From contig CAAENU010000177.1 of the NCBI GenBank assembly GCA_900757415.1, positions 1 to 43,050 on the forward strand: 43,050 bases of DNA. The letters run 5' to 3'. Positions 8,061-16,256 of the stretch are shown piece after piece. Every line of letters starts with the position of its first letter. The first letter of the stretch is position 1. The position numbers were made by a program, and so were the translations under genes. Below the pieces are notes generated by a model. That model did no database searches, was not told the DNA's origin, and worked only from the letters and a program-made list of their open reading frames with translations. This DNA comes from an uncultured Oscillospiraceae bacterium (GTDB lineage: Bacteria; Bacillota; Clostridia; Oscillospirales; Oscillospiraceae).

Positions 8061-9576
8061 CGCTGTCGCCCCCTACCTGTACCTTTTTTCTGCGCTGGAT
8101 GGTATTTTTGATCATCGGCCAAAACAGCATGATAACGGCAACAGCCAAAAGCACCAGCGCCAGCGGGCGGGTAAATAGCGATAAGGCGTCACCCTTAAAG
8201 GTCATGATGGCCGTCCGGAAGTTCAGTTCAACGGTCGGTCCCAGCACATATCCTAGCGTCAGGGGCGCTATAGGAATATCCACCCGCTGGAACACATAGC
8301 CGAGAACGCCCATGGCAAAGAATACCCAAATGTCGAACACACGGTTGTTTGTGGTAAGCGCGCCTATCAGGCACATCAGCAGAATCACCGGCATCATGTA
8401 ATTCATGGGCGTAGAGAGGATCTTGATAAAGTACTTCAAGAACAGAAGATACATCACATACATGGCGATACACGCCAGAATGTACGCAAAGTAGATGGTG
8501 CCGATCACTTCGGGGTTGCTGCTGAAGAGCGATGCGCCAGGTGCCAGACCGTGTACGATAAGGCCGCTCATCAGCATCGCCGTAATTGTGTCGCCGGGGA
8601 TGCCCAATGTCATCATGGGGATCAACGCGCCGCCGCACACCGCATTATTGGCACTTTCCGGTGCGACGATACCCTCCGCACAGCCGGTGCCGAACTTCTC
8701 CGGCTCCTTGGAGGAATTCTTTGCCTGATTATATGCCACCAGTGCGGCCGTGCTTTGGCCCACTCCCGGCAGTACGCCGATCAGTGTACCGATAATGGAG
8801 GAAATGCAGATGCTTTTCTTCAAGCCCTTGAATGCACCCTTACGGGGCAGGACAGTCCTCCGCTCATCGCTGTCCACCTGATTCATGGGCTTGCCGAGGT
8901 TCTTCAGCTGCGAGAGGATCTCACCCAGTGCAAACAGACCCATCAGAACCGTCATCTCGCCGAAACCACCACTCAAGCGCCACCAGCCAAAGGTGAAGCG
9001 CTCCAGCGAGGACAGCTTATCCATGCCGATCATCGCCAGCATCATGCCGATAATAGCGCTGATCAGGCCCTTGATCATATCATCGCTGCACAAGGAGATG
9101 ACCACCGCAAGGCCCATAATGCCCAGTGCGAAGTACTCCCATGCTCCAAACATCAAGCCAAAGCGAGCCAGCTTTGTGGCCACAAAAATCATGACCACAC
9201 CGCTGAACAGGCCGCCGATCAGGCTGGCCGTTGCGCCGTAACTCAACGCCCTGTAAGGATGTCCGTTTCTTGCCATGGGTGAGCCATCGAAGCATGTGAC
9301 GATGGCAGCGGCATTTCCGGGGATATTCAGCATAATGGAGGCGATCAAGCCGCCGGATACGCCGCCCACATAAATACCGATCAAAACAGTAATGCCCTGC
9401 GTAGGGGACATTGCGAAGGTAAATGGCAGCATCAGCGAAACGCCAAGGGCGCCGGTAAGACCCGGGATCGCGCCGAATACAATGCCGCCAAAAACGCCTA
9501 TGAGAAAATAGAGGATAGTCAGCGGATCTTCAAAAATAGCTGCCGCACCGCTGAAAACAAGGCTCAATGCAGACAT
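8047..9576 (-). CDS. tctA: Tripartite tricarboxylate transporter, large permease subunit
   Basis: Large membrane subunit of a TctABC secondary transporter. 509 residues, strongly hydrophobic with many membrane helices. Family hallmarks: VFGAIPGLTGALGVSLMLPF (about 34-53), GGVSGGLIASIMLNIPGNAA, FKGLKKSICISSIIGTLIGV and GVLPGVGQSTAALVAYNQAK. The start follows AGGAGGAGAGCAT. In the operon order tctB-tctC-tctA. No TctDE-type two-component system is nearby; the LysR gene at 13156 is the obvious candidate regulator. Substrate probably citrate or a citrate-like carboxylate from the downstream lyase genes (inference). Confidence 0.93.
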   Translation of the reverse strand: MSALSLVFSGAAAIFEDPLTILYFLIGVFGGIVFGAIPGLTGALGVSLMLPFTFAMSPTQGITVLIGIYVGGVSGGLIASIMLNIPGNAAAIVTCFDGSPMARNGHPYRALSYGATASLIGGLFSGVVMIFVATKLARFGLMFGAWEYFALGIMGLAVVISLCSDDMIKGLISAIIGMMLAMIGMDKLSSLERFTFGWWRLSGGFGEMTVLMGLFALGEILSQLKNLGKPMNQVDSDERRTVLPRKGAFKGLKKSICISSIIGTLIGVLPGVGQSTAALVAYNQAKNSSKEPEKFGTGCAEGIVAPESANNAVCGGALIPMMTLGIPGDTITAMLMSGLIVHGLAPGASLFSSNPEVIGTIYFAYILACIAMYVMYLLFLKYFIKILSTPMNYMMPVILLMCLIGALTTNNRVFDIWVFFAMGVLGYVFQRVDIPIAPLTLGYVLGPTVELNFRTAIMTFKGDALSLFTRPLALVLLAVAVIMLFWPMIKNTIQRRKKVQVGGDSDGTN

Positions 9577-9640
9577 ATGCTCTCCTCCTGGAGTTTTGAA
9601 TAGGGTTTGCGGACCTCTTTATAAAAGCTGCCGCAGGGCC

Positions 9641-9679
9641 GGGGAGGCAGCGCTCCACATGGGGGCAAATGCGCTCCCC
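9641..9679 (-). other. GC-rich intercistronic hairpin between tctC and tctA
   Basis: GGGGAG (9641-9646) pairs with CTCCCC (9674-9679), and CGC (9651-9653) with GCG (9671-9673). It lies in the 135-base gap after the binding-protein gene and before the permease gene. There is no T-run on the minus strand, so mRNA stabilisation or partial termination is more likely than full termination. Confidence 0.4.
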
Positions 9680-9711
9680 GACCCGACAACTCGTGGGATT
9701 TGTCTCGCAGC

Positions 9712-10704
9712 TTAGTCGTTGGCGTGCAGTCTGGCGTAGATTTCCTGATAGACGCCGTAGTAGTACTCGCCATACTCGTGCATTTCTTCGTTGGTCATCC
9801 AGTCGGGGTTCTGCCCCAGCTCAATCAGCTTCGCCTGGGTATCCGGATCATTCAGACACTCATGCAGCTTCTCCGTCAGAATGTCCACGATCTCCTGAGG
9901 CGTGTCGGGGTGGATGTCCCAGCAGCGGGTAAGACCCACCTGCAGGTCGCAGCCGACCTCCTTGAGCGTGGGAACCTCGGGCCAAAAGTCAAGACGCTCG
10001 CTGGAGCCGACGGCCAAAGCCTTCAATTCGCCGGAGGAAATGCTGCTCTTAGCGCCGGAGGCGAAGGAGCAGAAAACATCAGCATGACCGCCCAAAACAG
10101 CCGCGCGGCTCTTGGATGCGTCATCATAGGGAACATAGTTGAACTCGCACCCGGCAACAGACCACAGGTTTTCCGAGTTCATCTGATTGAAGCCGCCGGC
10201 GCCCACAGCCGCCCAGTTCAGCTCACCGGGATGCTCCTTGGCATAGGCGAACAGCTCCTCGATGGTGTTAAAGGGAGAATCTGCCGCAACGGAAATGCAC
10301 AGAGGGTCATACACAAAGCAGCCAAGATAGGTAAACTGCTTATAGAAATCCTCATTGAGCTGACCGGACACAAGCCCGGAGGCCATCACCTCAGGGGAAT
10401 GCATGAACAGGGTATAGCCGTCCGCGTTGCCGGAGTCCTTCATGTACTCGATGGTGGCGGCGGAGTCGCCGGATGTGTTCTGGATCACAACAGTCCAGCC
10501 AAACATATCGTGCAGGCGGGTCGCGATCGTGCGGGCGGTCAGGTCGTGCTCACCGCCCGCAGAAAAGGGGACGATGACGGTAATGGGCTTTTTCGGATAG
10601 TTGTCAGTTTCTGCGCCATCGGACGTATCGTCCTTGGCGTTGCCACAGGCTACCAATGACAAACTCATGAGCAGCATGAGGACAAGTGCAAGAATTCGTT
10701 TCAT
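9712..10704 (-). CDS. tctC: Bug/TctC-family extracytoplasmic substrate-binding lipoprotein
   Basis: Captures the substrate outside the cell for the TctAB permease. The start at 10704 (MKRILALVLMLLMSLSLVAC) is supported by AAGGACGG upstream. A lipoprotein signal with lipobox SLVAC gives a mature Cys near residue 20, followed by an Asp/Gly/Thr-rich linker. The mature part opens with YPKKPITVIVPFSAGGEHDL, the standard Bug-family start, and has the family's WPEVPTLKEVG stretch. The gene is followed by a hairpin-bearing gap before tctA. 330 residues, normal. Confidence 0.93.
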   Translation of the reverse strand: MKRILALVLMLLMSLSLVACGNAKDDTSDGAETDNYPKKPITVIVPFSAGGEHDLTARTIATRLHDMFGWTVVIQNTSGDSAATIEYMKDSGNADGYTLFMHSPEVMASGLVSGQLNEDFYKQFTYLGCFVYDPLCISVAADSPFNTIEELFAYAKEHPGELNWAAVGAGGFNQMNSENLWSVAGCEFNYVPYDDASKSRAAVLGGHADVFCSFASGAKSSISSGELKALAVGSSERLDFWPEVPTLKEVGCDLQVGLTRCWDIHPDTPQEIVDILTEKLHECLNDPDTQAKLIELGQNPDWMTNEEMHEYGEYYYGVYQEIYARLHAND

Positions 10705-10774
10705 TTCATTTTCCGTCCTTTTATAATTATATTTTTGGGTCTGCATCCACAGACAGGGAATACTTTTTTGCGCG

Positions 10775-11263
10775 TTACTCAAAGATACCCGCCGGCAAGC
10801 GAACGCCCAGAGCCATCGAAAACAGGCAGTACACGACAGCGACCGTAATAACGGTAATCAGCAGACATATCAGCACCTGTTTCAGCAATTCCTTTCCCCG
10901 CAGCTTTCCTTTGGCCTCAAGGGTGAAGAACAGCAGCAGGCTCAGAAGCATCAGCACAGAAGAAACGATAAAGCCCAGTGTTTCCAGCAGTGCAATATAC
11001 AGCGCGATGATCACCACAGTCACCAGCACTCGCTTTGTTACAATCTTCGGCGCCGGCTCGGAGGGCCTTTTCCGTAGGCTGCGCACGATCAAGGCTACTG
11101 ACAGAATGCCTAAAATGCCTGTCCACAGCAAAACATATGTATCTGCGCGAGCCAAGAAGTATTTTGCGGATGCGTCCTGCATGATGTACGCGTACACAAA
11201 GCTGACCACGCTGAACACCAATAGCACAATACCCAAGACAAGATCCTGTATCCACTTTTTCAT
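10775..11263 (-). CDS. tctB: Tripartite tricarboxylate transporter, small permease subunit
   Basis: Small membrane subunit partnering TctA. 162 residues with four likely helices: IQDLVLGIVLLVFSVVSFVY, VLLWTGILGILSVALIV, VLVTVVIIALYIALLETLGF and the C-terminal ICLLITVITVAVVYCLFSMA. The conserved LETLGFIVSS stretch is typical of TctB. It begins 10 bases after the upstream deacetylase-like gene and precedes tctC by 70 bases; the whole block reads as one operon. Identification rests on topology and context as well as sequence. Confidence 0.85.
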   Translation of the reverse strand: MKKWIQDLVLGIVLLVFSVVSFVYAYIMQDASAKYFLARADTYVLLWTGILGILSVALIVRSLRKRPSEPAPKIVTKRVLVTVVIIALYIALLETLGFIVSSVLMLLSLLLFFTLEAKGKLRGKELLKQVLICLLITVITVAVVYCLFSMALGVRLPAGIFE

Positions 11264-11273
11264 AGCGCACCTC

Positions 11274-12101
11274 TCATGTGTTATTCTCTATGATATATTG
11301 GGCGATTTCCTGCCCTGTCGCTATCCAGATGTTTTTTCTGGAGAGTTTTTCCAAAACCGTGCGCAGCATAAACATCCGTCCGGGAGAACCAATCGTTTGC
11401 GGCGTGACGGACAGTACATAGCAATATCCGCCGTCGTAGGAAGCCTCCAGCTCCCGAAGCCAGTTGTCCAAAACCTCGTCATAAATCGCCACACGGTCGT
11501 TGCCAGCCGGATAGCTGTCGCCCCACGCCAGATAGGGGAAGTCAAGAAGCTCCCATCGGGTGGGAATCTCCACCATGTCCGTTTTCTTTCCATCCAGCTC
11601 GACACGGTAGGGGATGTCGTGGTCGAAGAAGGAGTTATCGTAGAGAAAACCCTTGTCACAGATGACAGAGAGCGTTTCTTCTGTGCAGCCTCCTTCCGGC
11701 AGTCGGAATCCCAGTGGCTTGTTCCCGGTCACACGCTCCAGCATCGCAATGCCCTTTTCGAGGATTTCCTCCTGCTCTTCTACAGGCAGCTTGGTGAAGT
11801 TCTCGTGGCGATACCCGTGCAGCGCGATCTCGTGGCCTGCATCGGAAACCCGCTTGAGCACCTGCGGATATATTTCTGCGAAAAGGCCAGGGACAAAGAA
11901 TGTTGCCTTGACGCCGAATTCCTCCAACAATGACAGGATCCTATCCACGCCGCGCTTAGGGCCGTACTCGCCCATTGAACGGTGCTTCGGGGTGTCGTAC
12001 TTCTTTTCGTCCATTGCCAGCCAAATAAACTCGGCATCCAGCATGACGCATAGCATGGCCGCTGACTGTTTACCGTGCGGCCAAATCATTTCCGGTTTCA
12101 T
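11274..12101 (-). CDS. Polysaccharide-deacetylase-fold amide hydrolase (copy 2)
   Basis: NodB-type metal-dependent hydrolase acting on N-acyl or related C-N bonds. 275 residues, no signal peptide, so cytoplasmic; this favours a small-molecule substrate over cell wall. Motif 1: CVMLDAEFIW (Asp22); motif 2: EIALHGYRHENF (His95, His99 as metal ligands); then GFRLPEGG and, towards the end, TPQTIGSPGRMFML. The closest named group is the PuuE/allantoinase-like subset, judged by TIHVDGE/HGYRHE-type motifs. It lies 12 bases after its paralogue and 10 before tctB. The substrate is unknown. Confidence 0.85.
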   Translation of the reverse strand: MKPEMIWPHGKQSAAMLCVMLDAEFIWLAMDEKKYDTPKHRSMGEYGPKRGVDRILSLLEEFGVKATFFVPGLFAEIYPQVLKRVSDAGHEIALHGYRHENFTKLPVEEQEEILEKGIAMLERVTGNKPLGFRLPEGGCTEETLSVICDKGFLYDNSFFDHDIPYRVELDGKKTDMVEIPTRWELLDFPYLAWGDSYPAGNDRVAIYDEVLDNWLRELEASYDGGYCYVLSVTPQTIGSPGRMFMLRTVLEKLSRKNIWIATGQEIAQYIIENNT

Positions 12102-12113
12102 GTGTCGGCCTCC

Positions 12114-12962
12114 TCAATAGTTTGCACGCCACCACTCGGCAATCTCTTTTCCGGTGGCGAACCATACATCACCCTTGTCCAGCATATAGTCAAGCAGTTC
12201 CTCCAACATATATGCCCGACCGGGGATCCCGATGATCTGCGGGTGCAGCATAAATGTCATGCAGCCGCCCTCGCTGTAATACCCGTCAAACTCATGCTTC
12301 CAGTTGGAGAGCACGCCGCGGTAGCTGGATATCCGGCTCTGGCCCTTCGGCTGAGGCGGATCAAAGCTGTAAACAAAGAAGGGATAGTCGTCCAACTCCC
12401 AGCGGGCGGGAATCTCAATGAAGTCAGACTCCTGTCCATGAAACACCGTCCGGTAGGGGCGATCATCACCGCGCATGGAGCTGGAGTAGGAAAAGCCCAA
12501 CTGCTCGTGCCATATTTGCGGTGCGTCCATCTGGAAATCGCTGGATGTCGCCACATAGCCCACCGCGCGCTTCCCTATCAGACGCTGGAATGTATCCTGG
12601 GCGCGGTTGACCACGTCAATCCACTCCTCCGTAGAGCGATCCGTATACATATGCTCTTCATGGTCGAATCCATGAAAACCGATCTCATACCCACAGGCAT
12701 CGATCTTCTTCACCATTTCGGGGTATCGCTCTGCGATTTGGCCCGGAACGAAGTAGGAGCAGGGTATCCCTTTTCGCTGGGTAAGTTCCAGCAGCCGGTC
12801 AACAGCCCGCGTGGGTCCGTATTTGCCGTAGGAAACGCGTCGTGGGGATGGGGCTTGCGGATTTCTGTTGTATAGTGATTCGCCGTCTACGTGGATCGTA
12901 AGTAGAACAGCGCATTTTGCGTGATTTGGCCAGCGAATGGTTTCTTTTGTCGCTTGAAACAT
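12114..12962 (-). CDS. Polysaccharide-deacetylase-fold amide hydrolase (copy 1)
   Basis: First gene of the long minus-strand operon. 282 residues, cytoplasmic, from ATG 12962 preceded by a GGAGGGAAAGGTCACC leader. Motif 1: LLTIHVDGES (Asp26); motif 2: EIGFHGFDHEEH (His97, His101); also KYGPTRAVDRLLEL, CSYFVPGQIAERYP and LHPQIIGIPGRAYML, all mirrored in the adjacent copy. The two genes are divergent paralogues rather than a recent duplication. The domain alone cannot separate deacetylase, deformylase or ureidohydrolase activities. It is divergent from the LysR gene at 13156. Confidence 0.85.
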   Translation of the reverse strand: MFQATKETIRWPNHAKCAVLLTIHVDGESLYNRNPQAPSPRRVSYGKYGPTRAVDRLLELTQRKGIPCSYFVPGQIAERYPEMVKKIDACGYEIGFHGFDHEEHMYTDRSTEEWIDVVNRAQDTFQRLIGKRAVGYVATSSDFQMDAPQIWHEQLGFSYSSSMRGDDRPYRTVFHGQESDFIEIPARWELDDYPFFVYSFDPPQPKGQSRISSYRGVLSNWKHEFDGYYSEGGCMTFMLHPQIIGIPGRAYMLEELLDYMLDKGDVWFATGKEIAEWWRANY

Positions 12963-12995
12963 GGTGACCTTTCCCTCCTGTCTTTGTCAAATTAC

Positions 12996-13010
12996 ACATA
13001 CTTTGTATGT
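12996..13010. promoter_or_regulatory. Candidate LysR operator (perfect dyad)
   Basis: ACATAC-TTT-GTATGT is a perfect 6+3+6 dyad in the divergent region between the first hydrolase gene and the LysR gene. Its location 34 bases upstream of the minus-strand start and the ATAC-type half sites suit LysR-family binding. No second independent copy was found. Confidence 0.5.
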
Positions 13011-13088
13011 CATAGCCTATCACGGAATGTTCTTTTTGTCCAATGCCAAAGTCCGCATGGGAGATATAACAAAAAACGTATATCTATC

Positions 13089-13117
13089 TTGCAGGCGCAC
13101 ATTCTCTGTGCTATCAT
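13089..13117 (+). promoter_or_regulatory. Likely promoter of the LysR gene
   Basis: TTGCAG (13089-13094), 17 bases, TATCAT (13112-13117), then GGAGGA 39 bases before the LysR ATG. A good sigma-A match. Confidence 0.55.
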
Positions 13118-13155
13118 ACGAACTAGAGTAGAACTATCCGTGCCGGAGGATTATC

Positions 13156-14157
13156 ATGCCTTATTCAAAATATCAGTATGTTGCAAAGGTCGCAGAGCTG
13201 CAAAGCATATCCAAGGCCGCCTCTAAATTGTTTATCTCTCAGCCAGCACTTACCCGGATCATCCTTAACATCGAAACGGAATTGGGAACCACACTTTTCA
13301 ATCGTTCTGTCCTTCCCATTCAATTGACCTACGCCGGAAAGCGCTATTTGGAGGAGGCTCGACGGATTTGGGAGATCGACGAATCCTTCCGGAGGGAACT
13401 GCAAGAGATCTCCGAGCTTAAGCGCGGTGTCCTGAACATAGGGATAAACTATGCGGCCGGGGCGCTTTGGCTGCCGCTTATTTTGCCGGAGTTTCACCGG
13501 GAGTATCCGGCCGTCACCGTAAATTTGACACAGCGCAGCTCTATGCTTTTCGAGCTGGATCTGCTGCGCGGTAATATTGATTTAGCCTTTACCACACAGA
13601 CAGATTCCTCCGCAAACCTCACATATGAATATCTGTCCTCAGCTCGGATTCTGGCTTTCATTTACAGAGACCACCCCATCCTCCGCGGCATGAACATTGG
13701 TGACAACGGCGTTGACAATCTTCTGACCTTGCCTCCGCAGCTTTTTGACGGGCAGGACTTTGTGCTGCTGCACTCCACAGACGGGTTTGGACACACTGTG
13801 GAGAAAATGATGGAGAATTTAAATATCCACCCGGCACACATTATGTACGCGCCGGATATCGTGTCCTGCTGCCGCTTAGCTGCTGCCGGGATGGGCATTA
13901 CGTTTGCCACGCCATATGCCACGCACTATACATTGCCAGGTGCTGTGCCGGTCATTGCCGGCGTGTCGACCAGCGTTGCCTATGAACACAACGCTATAGC
14001 CTTTTCGAAGAAAAAAGAGCTGAGTACGATTGAGAAGCGTTTTATTTCCCTTGCACGGGCAAAGATCTCGGATTCTCCGAGCTTGCAGCCGCTGACGGGA
14101 GCACAGTGGCAGCAGCTTCGAGACGAGAAACACGAGATGAACGGGGGCTGGATCTGA
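13156..14157 (+). CDS. LysR-family transcriptional regulator
   Basis: 333 residues. The N-terminal winged helix (about 5-62) reads AELQSISKAASKLFISQPAL then TRIILNIETELGTTLFNR, the standard LysR recognition region. The C-terminal part is a periplasmic-binding-like effector domain (LNIGINYAAGALWLPLILPE, TFATPYATHY). Start ATG 13156 follows GGAGGATTATC. It is transcribed away from the hydrolase-tct-C45-cit genes and probably responds to the transported substrate, activating that operon; this is inference from position. The effector domain is of CbbR/CatM type in general shape, and the ligand cannot be read from sequence. Confidence 0.93.
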   Translation: MPYSKYQYVAKVAELQSISKAASKLFISQPALTRIILNIETELGTTLFNRSVLPIQLTYAGKRYLEEARRIWEIDESFRRELQEISELKRGVLNIGINYAAGALWLPLILPEFHREYPAVTVNLTQRSSMLFELDLLRGNIDLAFTTQTDSSANLTYEYLSSARILAFIYRDHPILRGMNIGDNGVDNLLTLPPQLFDGQDFVLLHSTDGFGHTVEKMMENLNIHPAHIMYAPDIVSCCRLAAAGMGITFATPYATHYTLPGAVPVIAGVSTSVAYEHNAIAFSKKKELSTIEKRFISLARAKISDSPSLQPLTGAQWQQLRDEKHEMNGGWI

Positions 14158-14647
14158 CCCTTCTGTCAAGTGGTTTTGAGATATTTTTTGAAAAATCTCC
14201 AAAGCACATAGTTGCGGGTAAAGTCAATCAGGCAATATCCGCTTTCTGCGACAGTTATTTTTTCGGCAGCGGCCTGTTTTGCTTTACCGTAAATCCCAAT
14301 CGCCGCCGTCCATCCATATCTTTACCTCCTTGAGCGATGTACTCCGCTGCCTGCCTAATAATTGTGGTGTCCGCCTCACGCGCCTGCCAACCGCTCTATT
14401 CACCCTTTGGCGGGTGATATGGCATTTTTTACTGTTACTGTATGTGTTAAAAACGGAGACTTATGCGATTTAAAACAGCATAAGTCTCCGTCTGTGAATG
14501 ACACTCACTCCATTTTTTACTTTTGTACACCTAATAGCTGCGTATTGCAAGCAAAATTTTAATGAAAGGCGTCTGAACAATGCGAATTGTGCAAAGCAAC
14601 GATCCCGGGAGGTAAATCGAAAGCCTGCGTCCTCCTTCCGTTCGCCA
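14158..14647. other. 490-base region without an intact gene; decayed coding traces
   Basis: No complete gene was found. On the minus strand, around 14190-14370, an AAGGAGG site and an ATG give only a 20-codon frame. Neighbouring frames hold coding-like runs (READTTIIRQAAEYIAQGG; GIYGKAKQAAAEKITVAESG) that could be one gene broken by a frameshift. The family is not recognised. A strong hairpin follows at 14453-14491. Confidence 0.3.
14453..14491 (-). terminator. Intrinsic terminator, minus strand
   Basis: A perfect 14-base stem (ACGGAGACTTATGC, 14453-14466, with 14478-14491) and an 11-base loop, followed on the minus strand by TTTTAACAC. It would terminate transcription from the broken lipoprotein gene to its right. 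Confidence 0.7.
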
Positions 14648-15320
14648 TTACAGGAGCCGTTCCCAGCGAACGCTGTCCCAGCGCGCAGTATCGAACGCGC
14701 TGCGGACGGCATCACACATGATCCGCAGCTTCTGATGGATAAAGGGAGACTGGATCAGTATCCCGGCCTCATCATCGCGTGTCATGAAATACTCCATAAT
14801 GCGGGCGCGATCCTCCTGCCTGTTTACACAGGAATAGGCATCCACAAAGTGGATCTCCTCCGGACTGCTGTTATACAGCGTCCATGGCTGCGACGGATCC
14901 TGCAGGGCCGCTGCCGTCATAGGAAAAAAAGCCGTCCACATTTTCGGCGCTCCAGCTGCCGAGATCCTCCAGCTTGGCGCTCAAAAACCGCCAGCTATTG
15001 TTTTCGCGGTCGCAAAGGGCCAGTCTGCCGTCGGAAAAGCGCTGTTCCTTGAGATCCCACACGCCGTCCATCGTGCGCTCATACCGGACGGCATCCTGCG
15101 CGGCATCCACCAGCTGCACCGTGGTGCTGCCGGCTTCATAGTCGGCCCAACTGACCGCCACCTGCGCGCCGTCTGCCGCGCAAAGGCTGTTCAACGCAGC
15201 GGGACGGGTACATTGCAGCTCCTGTACCGGCTCACGTTTCTCCCGTATTCCGCAGCCGGACAGCAGCAGAAAGCACACTATCACCAGCAGCGCAACAGGT
15301 TTTTTGTGGTTCATCAGCAT
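14648..15320 (-). pseudogene. Broken lipoprotein gene
   Basis: The 5' half, from ATG 15320 (preceded by AAAGGA), encodes a lipoprotein signal with lipobox LLLSGC and a beta-propeller-like segment (WDLKEQRFSDGRLALCDREN). It ends with a stop at 14871 after VDGFFSYDGSG. The 3' half is in another frame from about 14941 down to 14648, with a coherent C-terminal region (PSPEEIHF-like, then FVDAYSCVNRQEDRARIMEY and SAFDTARW). Similar-looking two-part proteins in related Clostridia are longer, so an internal deletion that also shifted the frame is the simplest reading. A seven-T run at the junction is an alternative frameshift or sequencing-error site. Confidence 0.6.
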
Positions 15321-15458
15321 ATGTCGATTCCTTTCTTTTTTCAATGCAGGCACTCTCGCGCAAAATTTTCCCGCAGGAAGCACCGTCATAGAATAACACG
15401 CTTTTCCGGCGGCTTTTGTTGCATCAGATCCTGATTTTGAGCATGCATGCAAAAAAGT

Positions 15459-15489
15459 ACGGGCCGCAGCCAGTTTGGCTGCGGCCCGT
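15459..15489 (-). terminator. Intrinsic terminator of the DUF1836 gene
   Basis: A 13-base perfect stem (ACGGGCCGCAGCC with GGCTGCGGCCCGT) around AGTTT, followed on the minus strand by ACTTTTTTGC. It starts nine bases beyond the stop codon at 15498. Confidence 0.85.
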
Positions 15490-15497
15490 AGACGTAT

Positions 15498-16106
15498 TTA
15501 CTTTTCGGGTTCGCGCAGGGCCACCGCCTCTTCGGAATAAGGCGCGCCCTGCAGATCCAGCAGCTTGGTGGTCAGCAGCCGGGAAAAATTGCTCATCACC
15601 GCCGTGGACAACACAAAGCTGTTGACATCGGCCACATCCGCCGCATCCTCTGCCAGCAGCTGCGCCGCCATCCCCTCTACCATGGTGACAAAGACGTGCG
15701 CTGAGCTGATATACTGATTCACAAACGCCTCATAGGTCTTTTTGACCTCTTCCTCCGAAAGGCCGTTGGGCAGGATCTTCTGGATCTCGGACATGGTCAG
15801 GCTCTGCTTCAGGGCGCAGATCATAATGAGATAGGCAATATGGATGCGGTTATACTTCTTTTTCTCCGGCGCAGGCATCAGCTTCATGCGCACATAGTTA
15901 TTGATGGCGCTGGTGGTGATGATCTGTTCTTCTTTATCCTTCTTGGGCAGAAAGGGGAGATAGTGGCTCAGCAGTGTCAGCACCTGATCCATATAAAGTC
16001 CCAACGCAGGGATCTGATCCCATGTGGGCAAGCGGTATTCCTGCAAATAGTGGCTCCAGCGGCGCAGCTTGCCGGCGATGAGATGGGAATCGTATTTTTC
16101 TTGCAT
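15498..16106 (-). CDS. DUF1836-family protein
   Basis: 202 residues, cytoplasmic, mostly helical. Start ATG 16106 (MQEKYDSHLIAGKL) follows AGAGGAGC; an in-frame upstream start at 16175 lies within the promoter. The DUF1836 core is visible: RWSHYLQEYRLPTWDQIPAL, ITTSAINNYVRMKLMPAPEK, then KKKYNRIHIAYLIMICALKQ and the MSEIQKILPNGLSEEEV part. The N-terminal portion resembles a MerR-like helix-turn-helix, so a regulatory role is possible. The molecular function is not established. Divergent from degV with back-to-back promoters. Confidence 0.85.
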   Translation of the reverse strand: MQEKYDSHLIAGKLRRWSHYLQEYRLPTWDQIPALGLYMDQVLTLLSHYLPFLPKKDKEEQIITTSAINNYVRMKLMPAPEKKKYNRIHIAYLIMICALKQSLTMSEIQKILPNGLSEEEVKKTYEAFVNQYISSAHVFVTMVEGMAAQLLAEDAADVADVNSFVLSTAVMSNFSRLLTTKLLDLQGAPYSEEAVALREPEK

Positions 16107-16146
16107 TTTCGTATTTGCTCCTCTTTCCGTTAGTACATGTATGCAG

Positions 16147-16175
16147 ATTATAGCACATATTGCAGAAAATGACAA
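16147..16175 (-). promoter_or_regulatory. Sigma-A promoter of the DUF1836 gene
   Basis: On the minus strand: TTGTCA (16175-16170), 17 bases, TATAAT (16152-16147). It lies about 40 bases upstream of the start codon. Confidence 0.8.
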
Positions 16176-16193
16176 GTCGAACGATAATTTCTA

Positions 16194-16221
16194 TTGACAC
16201 AATTAAAAAAAGCTATATAAT
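16194..16221 (+). promoter_or_regulatory. Sigma-A promoter of the DegV gene
   Basis: Consensus TTGACA (16194-16199), 16 bases, consensus TATAAT (16216-16221), about 35 bases ahead of ATG 16257. It faces away from the DUF1836 promoter. Confidence 0.85.
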
Positions 16222-16256
16222 AATATTTATCATTAGATTTAGACGAGGTATGCATT

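Noticed and set aside
14190..14330. 20-codon minus-strand frame with a perfect AAGGAGG site
   Set aside because: Too short and without a recognisable role; adjacent frames look like the remains of a longer broken gene, so it is reported only as decayed sequence.
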